The notes under the pieces: generated by a model
What the model was told of the DNA's origin: nothing
Databases searched by the model: none
What the model saw: only the letters and a program-made list of their open reading frames with translations
Shown: positions 27,843-34,424 of the stretch, piece by piece
Layout of the letters: each line of letters opens with the position of its first letter
Numbering within the stretch: position 1 is the first letter of the stretch
Assembly: GCA_964344215.1 (NCBI GenBank)
Contig: CAYFMP010000036.1
Location: 1-34,424 of the forward strand
Source of the DNA: CAYFMP01 sp964344215
Lineage (GTDB): Bacteria > Pseudomonadota > Alphaproteobacteria > Rhodospirillales > Casp-alpha2
Length of the DNA: 34,424 nt
Direction: 5' to 3'
Made by a program: the position numbers and the translations under genes

Positions 27843-28382
27843 TCAATCGTTGAACGGCATGTCAAAGCCGCTGAGCAACGCCCTCGCTTCGGCGTCGGTC
27901 CGGGCTGTCGTGCATATGACGATGTCCATTCCCCTGATCTGGTCGACCTTGTCGTAGTCGATCTCGGGAAAGACGATCTGTTCCTTCAGGCCGAGCGCAT
28001 AGTTGCCGGAGCCGTCGAAACTCTTCGGCGACAGCCCCCGGAAATCCCGAACCCGGGGCAGCGCGATGGTGAGCAGGCGGTCGAGGAACTCGTACATGCG
28101 CTCGGCCCTCAACGTCACCTTGCAGCCGACCGTCATGCCGTCGCGCAGCTTGAACGTGGCGATCGACTTCTTGGCCTTGGTGATGACCGGTTTCTGACCG
28201 CTGATCCGGGTCAGGTCATCGAGCGCGCCGTCGATCTTCTTGCGGTCCTGCGAGGCCTCGCCTACGCCCATGTTGAGGACGATCTTGTCGAGCTTCGGGA
28301 CCTGCATGACGCTCTTGTAGCCGAACTCGTCGATCAGCGCCGGCTTGACGGTTTGTTCGTAATGTTCGTGCAAACGTGCCAT
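27843..28382 (-). CDS. rplE: 50S ribosomal protein L5
   Basis: This 179-residue protein binds 5S rRNA and contacts P-site tRNA. It has VPKLDKIVLNMGVGEA and GLKEQIVFPEIDYDKVDQIRGMDIVI, both L5 signatures, and normal length. Confidence 0.98.
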   Translation of the reverse strand: MARLHEHYEQTVKPALIDEFGYKSVMQVPKLDKIVLNMGVGEASQDRKKIDGALDDLTRISGQKPVITKAKKSIATFKLRDGMTVGCKVTLRAERMYEFLDRLLTIALPRVRDFRGLSPKSFDGSGNYALGLKEQIVFPEIDYDKVDQIRGMDIVICTTARTDAEARALLSGFDMPFND

Positions 28383-28397
28383 GACCAGAATAAACCT

Positions 28398-28715
28398 TTA
28401 AGTATCAATCACTTCGCCGGAACGCTTGGCGAAGCGGACTTTCTTGCCGTCCTTTAGAACCTTGAAGCCGACACGGGTCGGCTTGTCGTCCTCGGGGTCG
28501 ACATGGGCCAGGTTCGAGAGGTGAATGGTCGCCTCCTTCTCGACGATGCCGCCGGCCTGGGTTTGGGTCGGCCGGGTATGGCGCTTGACCATATTGACGC
28601 CCTGTACCAGGGCGCGATTGTCGGCCCTGAGAACGCGCAGCACCTCGCCGGTCTTGCCCTTGTCGCGGCCGGTCCGGACGATGACCTTGTCGCCCTTCTT
28701 GATCTTGGTCGCCAT
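28398..28715 (-). CDS. rplX: 50S ribosomal protein L24
   Basis: This 105-residue assembly-initiator protein has the KOW motif KIKKGDKVIVRTGRDKGKTGEV near its start. The ATG at 28715 overlaps the rplN stop by one base and has a GGAGGT site; a GTG one codon earlier is possible. Confidence 0.97.
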   Translation of the reverse strand: MATKIKKGDKVIVRTGRDKGKTGEVLRVLRADNRALVQGVNMVKRHTRPTQTQAGGIVEKEATIHLSNLAHVDPEDDKPTRVGFKVLKDGKKVRFAKRSGEVIDT

Positions 28716-29083
28716 CACAACACCTCCGGGGCGAGCGAAATAATCTTCATATAACGTTTCGCCCTAAGCTCGCGGGTCACCGGACCGAAGATACGGGTGC
28801 CGATCGGCTCGCCCTGCTTGTTGATGAGGACGGCGGCATTCGAATCGAAGCGGATGGCGGAGCCGTCGGGCCGGCGGATGTCCTTGGCGGTGCGGACGAC
28901 GACGGCATTGACGATCTCGCCCTTCTTGACCCGGCCTCTCGGAATGGCTTCCTTGACGGTGACGACGATGACGTCGCCGACCGAAGCGTACTTGCGCTTC
29001 GAGCCACCCAGCACCTTGATGCACTGGATGCGGCGGGCTCCTGAGTTGTCGGCAACCTCTAAGTTGGTTTCCGCTTGAATCAT
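28715..29083 (-). CDS. rplN: 50S ribosomal protein L14
   Basis: This 122-residue protein at the subunit interface opens MIQAETNLEVADNSGARRI, has the L14 signature region near residues 60-75 (AVVVRTAKDIRRPDG) and ends FMKIISLAPEVL-like (here YMKIISLAPEVL). Confidence 0.98.
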   Translation of the reverse strand: MIQAETNLEVADNSGARRIQCIKVLGGSKRKYASVGDVIVVTVKEAIPRGRVKKGEIVNAVVVRTAKDIRRPDGSAIRFDSNAAVLINKQGEPIGTRIFGPVTRELRAKRYMKIISLAPEVL

Positions 29084-29117
29084 CGGTCTTGGTCCTTACT
29101 TCGCAAACCCCGGGCGT

Positions 29118-29354
29118 CTAAGCGCCTTCGGCCACGACTTCCCAGCACTTGCGTTTCGAAATCGGCCGGCATTCCCGAATGGTGACCCGATCGCCGGTCT
29201 TGCAGGCGTTGTTTTCATCGTGGGCCGCATACTTCTTGGAGCGCCGGATGAACTTCTTGTAGAGCGGGTGCATGACGCGCCTCTCGACGCGGACCGTCAC
29301 CGTCTTGTCGGCGCTGTCGCTCACCACGATTCCTTGCATCACTCGCTTCGGCAT
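29118..29354 (-). CDS. rpsQ: 30S ribosomal protein S17
   Basis: This 78-residue primary 16S-binding protein has the OB-fold core MQGIVVSDSADKTVTVRVERRVMHPLYKKFI and the signature GDRVTIRECRPISKRKCW. Confidence 0.98.
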   Translation of the reverse strand: MPKRVMQGIVVSDSADKTVTVRVERRVMHPLYKKFIRRSKKYAAHDENNACKTGDRVTIRECRPISKRKCWEVVAEGA

Positions 29355-29374
29355 ATCGCCCTAACTCCTTAAAC

Positions 29375-29581
29375 CTACGACGCGGCCCCGGCGGCCGAGG
29401 TGCGTTCGCCCAACACTGTCTTGATCCGCGCGATATCGCGCCGAACCTGGCGCACCCGGGCGGTGTTCTCCAACTGCCCGCTGGCCGCCTGGAAACGCAG
29501 ATTGAACGCCTCCTTGCGGAGGTCGACCAACTGCTCCTTGAGCTCGTCGTCGGTTTTGGCGCGAACGTCGACTGCTTTCAT
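29375..29581 (-). CDS. rpmC: 50S ribosomal protein L29
   Basis: This 68-residue two-helix protein lies next to the exit tunnel. Conserved segments are LRKEAFNLRFQAASGQLENTARVRQVRRDIARIKTVL. It lies 4 bases after rplP. Confidence 0.97.
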   Translation of the reverse strand: MKAVDVRAKTDDELKEQLVDLRKEAFNLRFQAASGQLENTARVRQVRRDIARIKTVLGERTSAAGAAS

Positions 29582-29585
29582 CGTC

Positions 29586-30005
29586 CTATCCTTCTTCGCC
29601 CAACCGCGTCACGAAACGGGTTTTGAGCGGCAGCTTGGCGGCGGCCAGTTCGAAGGCGCGCCGGGCGACCTCTTTCGGCACCCCGTCGACCTCGAACATG
29701 ATTCGGCCCGGCTTGATCTTGGCAACCCAGTACTCCGGCGTGCCCTTGCCCTTGCCTTGGCGCACCTCGGCCGGTTTCTGGGACACCGGAACGTCGGGAA
29801 AGATGCGGATCCAGACGCGGCCGGCGCGTTTCATGTGCCGGGTCATGGCGCGCCGGGCGGCTTCGATCTGGCGCGCCGTCACCCGTTCGGGAGTCACCGC
29901 CTTCAGTCCGTAGGACCCGAAGTTCAGGGTCGTGCCGCCTTTGGCCTTGCCGTGAATCCGGCCTTTGTGCGCCTTGCGGAATTTGGTGCGTTTAGGGCTG
30001 AGCAT
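29586..30005 (-). CDS. rplP: 50S ribosomal protein L16
   Basis: This 139-residue protein near the A site begins MLSPKRTKFRKAHKGR and contains the L16 signatures ARRAMTRHMKRAGRVWIRIFPD and GKGKGTPEYWVA. The ATG at 30005 follows the rpsC stop by 28 bases; longer upstream reading is rpsC in another frame. Confidence 0.98.
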   Translation of the reverse strand: MLSPKRTKFRKAHKGRIHGKAKGGTTLNFGSYGLKAVTPERVTARQIEAARRAMTRHMKRAGRVWIRIFPDVPVSQKPAEVRQGKGKGTPEYWVAKIKPGRIMFEVDGVPKEVARRAFELAAAKLPLKTRFVTRLGEEG

Positions 30006-30033
30006 CGATTTTCGTCCTTGGCCTTTTGCCGGC

Positions 30034-30711
30034 TTAGCGCTGCGGTTGCTGTTCCTGGGCGTGCTTGTCCATGGCCATCGGATCGTGCGCCATGATCTCG
30101 CCCTTGTAGATCCACACTTTGACGCCGCAGGTGCCATACGTGGTGTTGGCCGTCTTCTCGCCGTAGTCGATATGGGCGCGCAGCGTGTGCAACGGCACCC
30201 GGCCCTCGCGGTACCACTGGGTGCGGGCAATCTCGGCACCGCCCAAACGCCCGGCGCAGTTGATGCGGATACCCTCGGCGCCCAGGCGCATGGCCGACTG
30301 CACGGCCCGCTTCATGGCGCGGCGGATGGAAACCCGGCGCTCCATCTGCTGGGCGACGTTCTCGGCCACCAGCTGGGCTTCGATCTCGGGCTTGCGGACC
30401 TCGACGATGTTCAGGTGAACGTCGGAATCGGTCATCTTGGCGATTTCAGCCCGGAGCTTGTCGATGTCGGCACCCTTCTTGCCGATCACCACGCCCGGCC
30501 TCGCCGTATGGATGGTGATGCGGGCCTTCTTGGCCGGCCGCTCGATGACGATCTTGGAGACGCCGGCCTGCGACAACCTGTTCTCCAGGAAGGCGCGGAC
30601 CCGCAGGTCCTCGTGCAGCAGTTCGGCGTAGTCGTCCTCCGCATACCAGCGCGAATCCCAGGTCCGGTTGATGCCGAGCCGCAGTCCGATCGGGTTGACT
30701 TTCTGACCCAT
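30034..30711 (-). CDS. rpsC: 30S ribosomal protein S3
   Basis: This 225-residue protein at the mRNA entry channel starts MGQKVNPIGLRLGINRTWDSRWYA. It has a KH domain with PGVVIGKKGADI and a C-terminal domain ending near KVWIYKGEI, then a short Gln-rich tail (about 15 residues). Its ATG overlaps the rplV stop by one base. Confidence 0.98.
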   Translation of the reverse strand: MGQKVNPIGLRLGINRTWDSRWYAEDDYAELLHEDLRVRAFLENRLSQAGVSKIVIERPAKKARITIHTARPGVVIGKKGADIDKLRAEIAKMTDSDVHLNIVEVRKPEIEAQLVAENVAQQMERRVSIRRAMKRAVQSAMRLGAEGIRINCAGRLGGAEIARTQWYREGRVPLHTLRAHIDYGEKTANTTYGTCGVKVWIYKGEIMAHDPMAMDKHAQEQQPQR

Positions 30712-31091
30712 TAAGCAGTCTCCTCGCGTTCGCGTACGACCAGCCGCATGTTGCTGAACGGCTTGACGATGCGGCCGACCCGGCCGCGCGCGCGAGCCCG
30801 CCAGCGTTTCATCAGGATGCTCTTGCCGACCGTCGCTTCCGCCACATAAAGGCGGTCGACGTCGAGCTGATGGTTGTTTTCGGCGTTGGCGATGGCGCTC
30901 TCCAGCAGCTTCTTGACGTCGCCGGCGATGCGGCGGCGCGAGAACTGCAACTCGGCCAGCGCGTCCTCGCAACTCTTGCCGCGAATCGACTGCGCCACCA
31001 GGTTGAGTTTCTGCGGGCTGGTCCGAAGGTGCTTGGCGAAGGCCATCGCCTCGTTGTCCTTCAACACCCTGTCGGCTGCTTTCTTGCCCAT
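30711..31091 (-). CDS. rplV: 50S ribosomal protein L22
   Basis: This 126-residue protein lines the exit tunnel and contacts all 23S domains. Conserved parts are RTSPQKLNLVAQSIRGKSCEDAL and, for the tunnel hairpin, KRWRARARGRVGRIVKPFSNM. The ATG at 31091 gives the standard length. Confidence 0.98.
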   Translation of the reverse strand: MGKKAADRVLKDNEAMAFAKHLRTSPQKLNLVAQSIRGKSCEDALAELQFSRRRIAGDVKKLLESAIANAENNHQLDVDRLYVAEATVGKSILMKRWRARARGRVGRIVKPFSNMRLVVREREETA

Positions 31092-31093
31092 CT

Positions 31094-31372
31094 CTATTCC
31101 CTTTTCGCCCGCTTGTCGGCGGCGTGGCCGAAATAGGTTCGGGTCGGCGAGAACTCGCCGAGCTTGTGGCCGATCATGTCCTCGGTCACCAGCACCGGGA
31201 TGAACTTCTTGCCGTTGTAGACGCCGAAGGTGAGGCCGACGAACTGCGGCAGGATGGTCGAACGCCTGGACCACGTCTTGATGATGTCGTTGCGTCCGGC
31301 GGAGCGCACCACCTCGGCCTTCTTCAGCAGGTAGCCATCGACGAACGGTCCTTTGGAAACGGAACGAGGCAC
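31094..31372 (-). CDS. rpsS: 30S ribosomal protein S19
   Basis: This 92-residue head protein opens MPRSVSKGPFVDGYLLKK and has the signature FVGLTFGVYNGKKFIPVLVTEDMIGHKLGEF. Confidence 0.98.
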   Translation of the reverse strand: MPRSVSKGPFVDGYLLKKAEVVRSAGRNDIIKTWSRRSTILPQFVGLTFGVYNGKKFIPVLVTEDMIGHKLGEFSPTRTYFGHAADKRAKRE

Positions 31373-31385
31373 GGTCGTTCTCCCT

Positions 31386-32216
31386 CTACTTCTTGGCGTG
31401 ACGGCGGCGCATGATGAGCCGGTCCGTCTTCTTGTTGGAGCGCGTTCTCTTGCCCTTGGTCGGCTTGCCCCATGGCGTCACCGGATGGCGGCCGCCCGAC
31501 GTCCGCCCCTCGCCGCCGCCGTGCGGGTGGTCGATCGGGTTCATGGCGACGCCGCGCACGCTCGGGCGCTTGCCGAGCCAGCGCTTGCGGCCGGCCTTGC
31601 CGAGCTTGATGTTCTGCTGGTCGGGGTTGGAGACGGCGCCGATGGTCGCCATGCACTCGGCCCGGACCATGCGCAACTCGCCGGAGCTCAGGCGCAATTG
31701 CGCGTAGCCCTGGTCCTTGCCGATGATCTGGGCGTAGGTGCCGGCGGCACGGGCGATCTGACCGCCCTTGCCGATCTTCATCTCGATGTTGTGGATGATC
31801 GTACCGACTGGGATGTTCTGCATGGGCATGGCGTTGCCGGGCTTGATGTCGGCCTGCTCGGCGGCGATTACCTTGTCGCCCTCGCGCAGGCGCTGCGGCG
31901 CCAGAATGTACGCGAGATCGCCGTCGGTGTATTTGACCAGGGCGATGAACGCGGTCCGGTTGGGATCGTATTCGAGGCGCTCGACGGTGGCCTCGATGCC
32001 CAGCTTGGCGCGCTTGAAATCGATCACCCGGTAGCGCCGCTTGTGGCCACCGCCGCGCCGCCTGGCGGTGATCCGGCCCTGGTTGTTGCGCCCGCCCTTG
32101 CCGCGCAGACCTTCGGTCAGCGACTTCTCGGGCTTGCCCTTCCATAGGCCGATGCGATCGACCAACACCAGACCCCGTTGACCGGGCGTATTCGGCTTGA
32201 ATTTCTTGAGTGCCAT
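31386..32216 (-). CDS. rplB: 50S ribosomal protein L2
   Basis: This 276-residue protein, needed for peptidyl transferase assembly, begins MALKKFKPNTPGQRG. The C-terminal signature with the essential His is NPIDHPHGGGEGRTSGGRHPVTPWG. The ATG at 32216 gives normal length; upstream codons to 32285 are not conserved. Confidence 0.98.
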   Translation of the reverse strand: MALKKFKPNTPGQRGLVLVDRIGLWKGKPEKSLTEGLRGKGGRNNQGRITARRRGGGHKRRYRVIDFKRAKLGIEATVERLEYDPNRTAFIALVKYTDGDLAYILAPQRLREGDKVIAAEQADIKPGNAMPMQNIPVGTIIHNIEMKIGKGGQIARAAGTYAQIIGKDQGYAQLRLSSGELRMVRAECMATIGAVSNPDQQNIKLGKAGRKRWLGKRPSVRGVAMNPIDHPHGGGEGRTSGGRHPVTPWGKPTKGKRTRSNKKTDRLIMRRRHAKK

Positions 32217-32235
32217 GGTTTCCGGTCCCTCGATC

Positions 32236-32559
32236 CTAAACGCCGGTCGTAATATCGATGGACTGCCCCTCGGCCAGAGTGACAATCGCTTTCTTGGTTT
32301 CGGCGCGACGGCCGACGCGGCCGCGGAAGCGCTTGGTCTTGCCCTTCTGGCGCAAGGTGTTGACCGAGGCGACCTTGACCTTGAAGAGCTCTTCGACGGC
32401 GGCCTTTATCTCGAACTTGTCGGCGTCGACGGGTACCCGGAAAGTGACCTGGTTGAACTCGGAAAGCAGGGTCGCCTTCTCGGTAATCACCGGCGAACGG
32501 ATCAACTCGTAGGTCCGCTCGCGGCTGGGCTTGGCGACGATGCCGCTGTACTTGCTCAT
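32236..32559 (-). CDS. rplW: 50S ribosomal protein L23
   Basis: This 107-residue exit-site protein docks trigger factor and SRP. It has the L23 core ELIRSPVITEKATLLSE and VNTLRQKGKTKRFRGRVGRR. Its start overlaps the rplD stop by 4 bases. Confidence 0.97.
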   Translation of the reverse strand: MSKYSGIVAKPSRERTYELIRSPVITEKATLLSEFNQVTFRVPVDADKFEIKAAVEELFKVKVASVNTLRQKGKTKRFRGRVGRRAETKKAIVTLAEGQSIDITTGV

Positions 32560-33176
32560 TTCAAACGCTCCACCAGCTGCTGGACCGCGTCCTTCGTCAA
32601 TACCAGGGTATCGCGCTGCAGGATGTCGTAGGCGTTGGCGCCGACGCTTGGCAGAACGTCGAGACCGACGATGTTGGCGGCGGCGCGCGCGAAGTTGGCG
32701 TCAACCTCGGCGCCGTCGATGACCAGGGCCCGGTTCCAGCCAAGCTTGTCGAGCTGCTTGACCAGATCCTTGGTCTTGGCGCTCTTGGCCTTGGTGTCCT
32801 CGAGCACGACCAGCTTGCCTTCGGCCTGCTTGGCGCTGAGCGCCGTTTTAAGTGCCAGCTTGCGTACCTTCTTCGGCAGCTTGTGGGCGTGATCGCGGAC
32901 CAGCGGGCCAAACACCTGACCGCCGCCCCGCATCTGCGGCGCCCGGACCGTGCCCTGACGGGCGCGGCCGGTGCCTTTCTGACGGAACGGCTTGGCGGTG
33001 GTGCCGCGGACTTCGTTGCGGGTCTTGACCTTGTGGTTGCCGGACCGCCGCCTGGCCAGATGCCAGTTGACGGCGCGGGCCAGGATATCGCCGCGCACCT
33101 CAAGGCCGAACACCGCTTCGTCGAGGTCGATGGTGCCGGCCTTCTTGTTGGCCAAACTGATGACGTCGCACTTCAT
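32556..33176 (-). CDS. rplD: 50S ribosomal protein L4
   Basis: This 206-residue protein reaches into the exit tunnel with the loop region KTRNEVRGTTAKPFRQKGTGRARQGTVRAPQMRGGG. In E. coli L4 also represses the S10 operon; whether that happens here is unknown. Length and position are standard. Confidence 0.98.
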   Translation of the reverse strand: MKCDVISLANKKAGTIDLDEAVFGLEVRGDILARAVNWHLARRRSGNHKVKTRNEVRGTTAKPFRQKGTGRARQGTVRAPQMRGGGQVFGPLVRDHAHKLPKKVRKLALKTALSAKQAEGKLVVLEDTKAKSAKTKDLVKQLDKLGWNRALVIDGAEVDANFARAAANIVGLDVLPSVGANAYDILQRDTLVLTKDAVQQLVERLK

Positions 33177-33182
33177 CGTCGC

Positions 33183-34010
33183 TTATTCCTTGTTCTCGTC
33201 GCCGCCGTCATCGCCGCCGACGTCCTCGGCCGGGGCTTCTTCCGCCGCGGTTTCCTCGGCTGCGGCTTCCTCGACCGGCGTCTCCTCGGCCGCCGCTTCC
33301 TCGGTCGCCTCGTCATCGGACGGAGCCGCCTCGACCTGGCCCTTGATGCCGGCCGGGAACGGTGTGCCTTCGGGCAACGCCTTCTTGACAGCGTCGAAAA
33401 TCCTTACGAAGCCGCCGCGCGAGCCGGGAACGGCGCCGCTGACCAGGATCAGGCCGCGCTCGTCGTCGGTGCCGATGATTCGCAGGTTCTGGGTGGTCGC
33501 CTGCTTGTTGCCCATCTGGCCGGCCATCTTCTTGCCCTTGAACACCTTGCCGGGATCCTGGCACTGGCCGGTCGAACCCAGCGAGCGGTGGTTGATGGAA
33601 ACGCCGTGCGAGGCGCGAAGCCCGGCGAAGCCGTGGCGTTTCATGCCGCCGGCGAAACCCTTGCCGATGGTGATGCCGGTGACGTCGACGTACTGGCCGT
33701 CGCTGAAGTGGGCGGCAGACAGTTCGGTGCCGATGTCGAGCAGAGCGTCCTCGGAGACCCGGAACTCGGCCAGCCGGCGCTTCGGCTCGACCTTGGCGGC
33801 GGCGAAATGGCCGCGCATGGCCTTCGAGACGTTCTTGACCTTGGCCGTTCCCCAGCCCAGCTGCACGGCGTTGTAGCCGTTCGCTTCCTCTGTGCGGCGC
33901 GCCACCACCTGGAGGTTGTCGACCTTGAGGACGGTGACGGCGTAATGGCGGCCGCCTTCGCCGAACTGGCGCGACATTCCGATTTTCTGAGCGAGCAATC
34001 CGGTTCTCAT
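33183..34010 (-). CDS. rplC: 50S ribosomal protein L3 with an acidic C-terminal tail
   Basis: Residues 1-225 are a full L3 (GLLAQKIGMSRQF; the central GKGFAGGMKRHGF; and GSTGQ with Gln150, the residue methylated by PrmB in E. coli). It helps start large-subunit assembly and lies near the peptidyl transferase centre. Residues about 226-275 form a tail of Glu, Ala and Asp with repeats of the AAEET type. L3 usually ends near residue 205-225, so the tail is extra. It stays in frame and ends 6 bases before rplD. Confidence 0.97.
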   Translation of the reverse strand: MRTGLLAQKIGMSRQFGEGGRHYAVTVLKVDNLQVVARRTEEANGYNAVQLGWGTAKVKNVSKAMRGHFAAAKVEPKRRLAEFRVSEDALLDIGTELSAAHFSDGQYVDVTGITIGKGFAGGMKRHGFAGLRASHGVSINHRSLGSTGQCQDPGKVFKGKKMAGQMGNKQATTQNLRIIGTDDERGLILVSGAVPGSRGGFVRIFDAVKKALPEGTPFPAGIKGQVEAAPSDDEATEEAAAEETPVEEAAAEETAAEEAPAEDVGGDDGGDENKE

Positions 34011-34021
34011 CGGAGGCGTCC

Positions 34022-34330
34022 CTAGAGCTTGATTTCCACGTCGACGCCGGCCGCCAAGTCGAGCTTCATCAGCGCATCGACGGTCTGGGTGGTCGGGTTG
34101 ACGATGTCGAGGACCCGCTTATGGGTCCGGATTTCGAACTGTTCGCGCGACTTCTTGTCGATGTGCGGCGAGCGCAATACGGTGAACTTCTCGATCCGGG
34201 TCGGCAGCGGGATCGGCCCACGGACGGCGGCTCCGGTGCGCTGCGCCGTGTTGACGATCTCCTTGGCGGACTGATCGAGAACGCGGTGATCGAACGCTTT
34301 CAGCCGTATGCGAATGTTTTGTTGATCCAT
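34022..34330 (-). CDS. rpsJ: 30S ribosomal protein S10 (NusE)
   Basis: This 102-residue protein is both a head protein of the small subunit and a transcription antitermination factor that binds NusB and NusG. It has IRIRLKAFDHRVLDQSAKEIV and GPIPLPTRIEKFTVLRSPHIDKKSREQFEIRTHKR, the S10 signature. It opens the S10 operon after tuf. Confidence 0.98.
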   Translation of the reverse strand: MDQQNIRIRLKAFDHRVLDQSAKEIVNTAQRTGAAVRGPIPLPTRIEKFTVLRSPHIDKKSREQFEIRTHKRVLDIVNPTTQTVDALMKLDLAAGVDVEIKL

Positions 34331-34352
34331 GGCCTTGATCCCAAATGACTGA

Positions 34353-34374
34353 CCGGCCTCCCAATCGAGGCCGG
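34353..34374 (-). promoter_or_regulatory. Hairpin in the tuf-rpsJ spacer
   Basis: Perfect 8-bp arms CCGGCCTC/GAGGCCGG around a 6-base loop lie 22 bases upstream of the rpsJ start. The minus-strand sequence after it (TCAGTCATTT) lacks a true T-run, so it is at best a weak terminator. It may set the tuf to rpsJ expression ratio or protect the tuf 3' end. Confidence 0.45.
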
Positions 34375-34391
34375 CCCCTTGCGCCTTTCCC

Positions 34392-34424
34392 TTACTCGAT
34401 GATCTCCGAGACGACGCCGGCGCC
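34392..34424 (-). CDS. tuf: Elongation factor Tu, C-terminal end (partial)
   Basis: Only the last ten codons and the TAA stop are in the window. They read GAGVVSEIIE, matching the universal C-terminus of EF-Tu (GAGVVxKIIE). Location directly upstream of rpsJ is the standard str-S10 arrangement. The rest of the gene lies beyond the window edge. Confidence 0.9.
   Translation of the reverse strand, partial: GAGVVSEIIE

Noticed and set aside
30006..30239. Longer N-terminus for rplP overlapping rpsC
   Set aside because: The canonical L16 start MLSPKRTKFRK is at 30005; upstream residues are rpsC out of frame.

Overview
The window is GC-rich chromosomal DNA from an alphaproteobacterium, most likely of Rhodospirillales type. 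This rests on adk lying between secY and rpsM, no rpmJ or rpsD in the spc/alpha run, an ATP12-type F1 assembly chaperone, a GnyR/LiuR-like MerR regulator with its typical operator, and the linkage rplQ - degQ - rarA - crcB - rluC - HAD phosphatase - ATP12. The genus cannot be given from the sequence alone. Nearly all genes lie on the minus strand, so transcription mostly runs from high to low coordinates.

From right to left: positions 34424-20042 hold the end of tuf and then one near-continuous S10-spc-alpha superoperon (rpsJ, rplC, rplD, rplW, rplB, rpsS, rplV, rpsC, rplP, rpmC, rpsQ, rplN, rplX, rplE, rpsN, rpsH, rplF, rplR, rpsE, rpmD, rplO, secY, adk, rpsM, rpsK, rpoA, rplQ). A near-consensus sigma70 promoter restarts transcription ahead of rpsM, and an intrinsic terminator follows rplQ. 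Several of these proteins carry low-complexity tails: S5 has an Arg/Gly/Asp N-terminus, L15 a Lys/Gly/Glu C-terminus, L3 an acidic C-terminus, and L17 an acidic C-terminus.

Positions 19930-9745 hold a periplasmic HtrA/DegQ protease, a HEAT-like protein of unknown role, a palindromic intergenic element, a dienelactone-hydrolase-family enzyme, and the housekeeping run rarA-crcB-rluC. An OmpR-type response regulator without a neighbouring kinase follows. Then come a HAD phosphatase, an AsmA-family gene split by a frameshift, and the ATP12 chaperone.

Positions 9690-2933 are metabolic: propionyl/acetyl-CoA carboxylase subunits pccB and pccA on the minus strand, about 3 kb apart. Between them lie a DsbA-fold isomerase, a D-2-hydroxyacid dehydrogenase, a plus-strand N-carbamoyl-D-amino-acid hydrolase and a small two-helix membrane protein. 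Acylphosphatase overlaps the end of pccA, and lipB converges from the plus strand.

Positions 2200-1 hold tRNA-Leu(GAG), whose terminator sits only 14 bases before the mgtE start, then the Mg2+ transporter MgtE, and a GnyR/LiuR-type MerR regulator with a palindromic operator in its own promoter. I see nothing assignable in positions 1-100. No gene-free stretch exceeds 300 bases. I find no insertion sequence, prophage, CRISPR array or defence system. The most notable points are regulatory or structural rather than a new multi-gene system.
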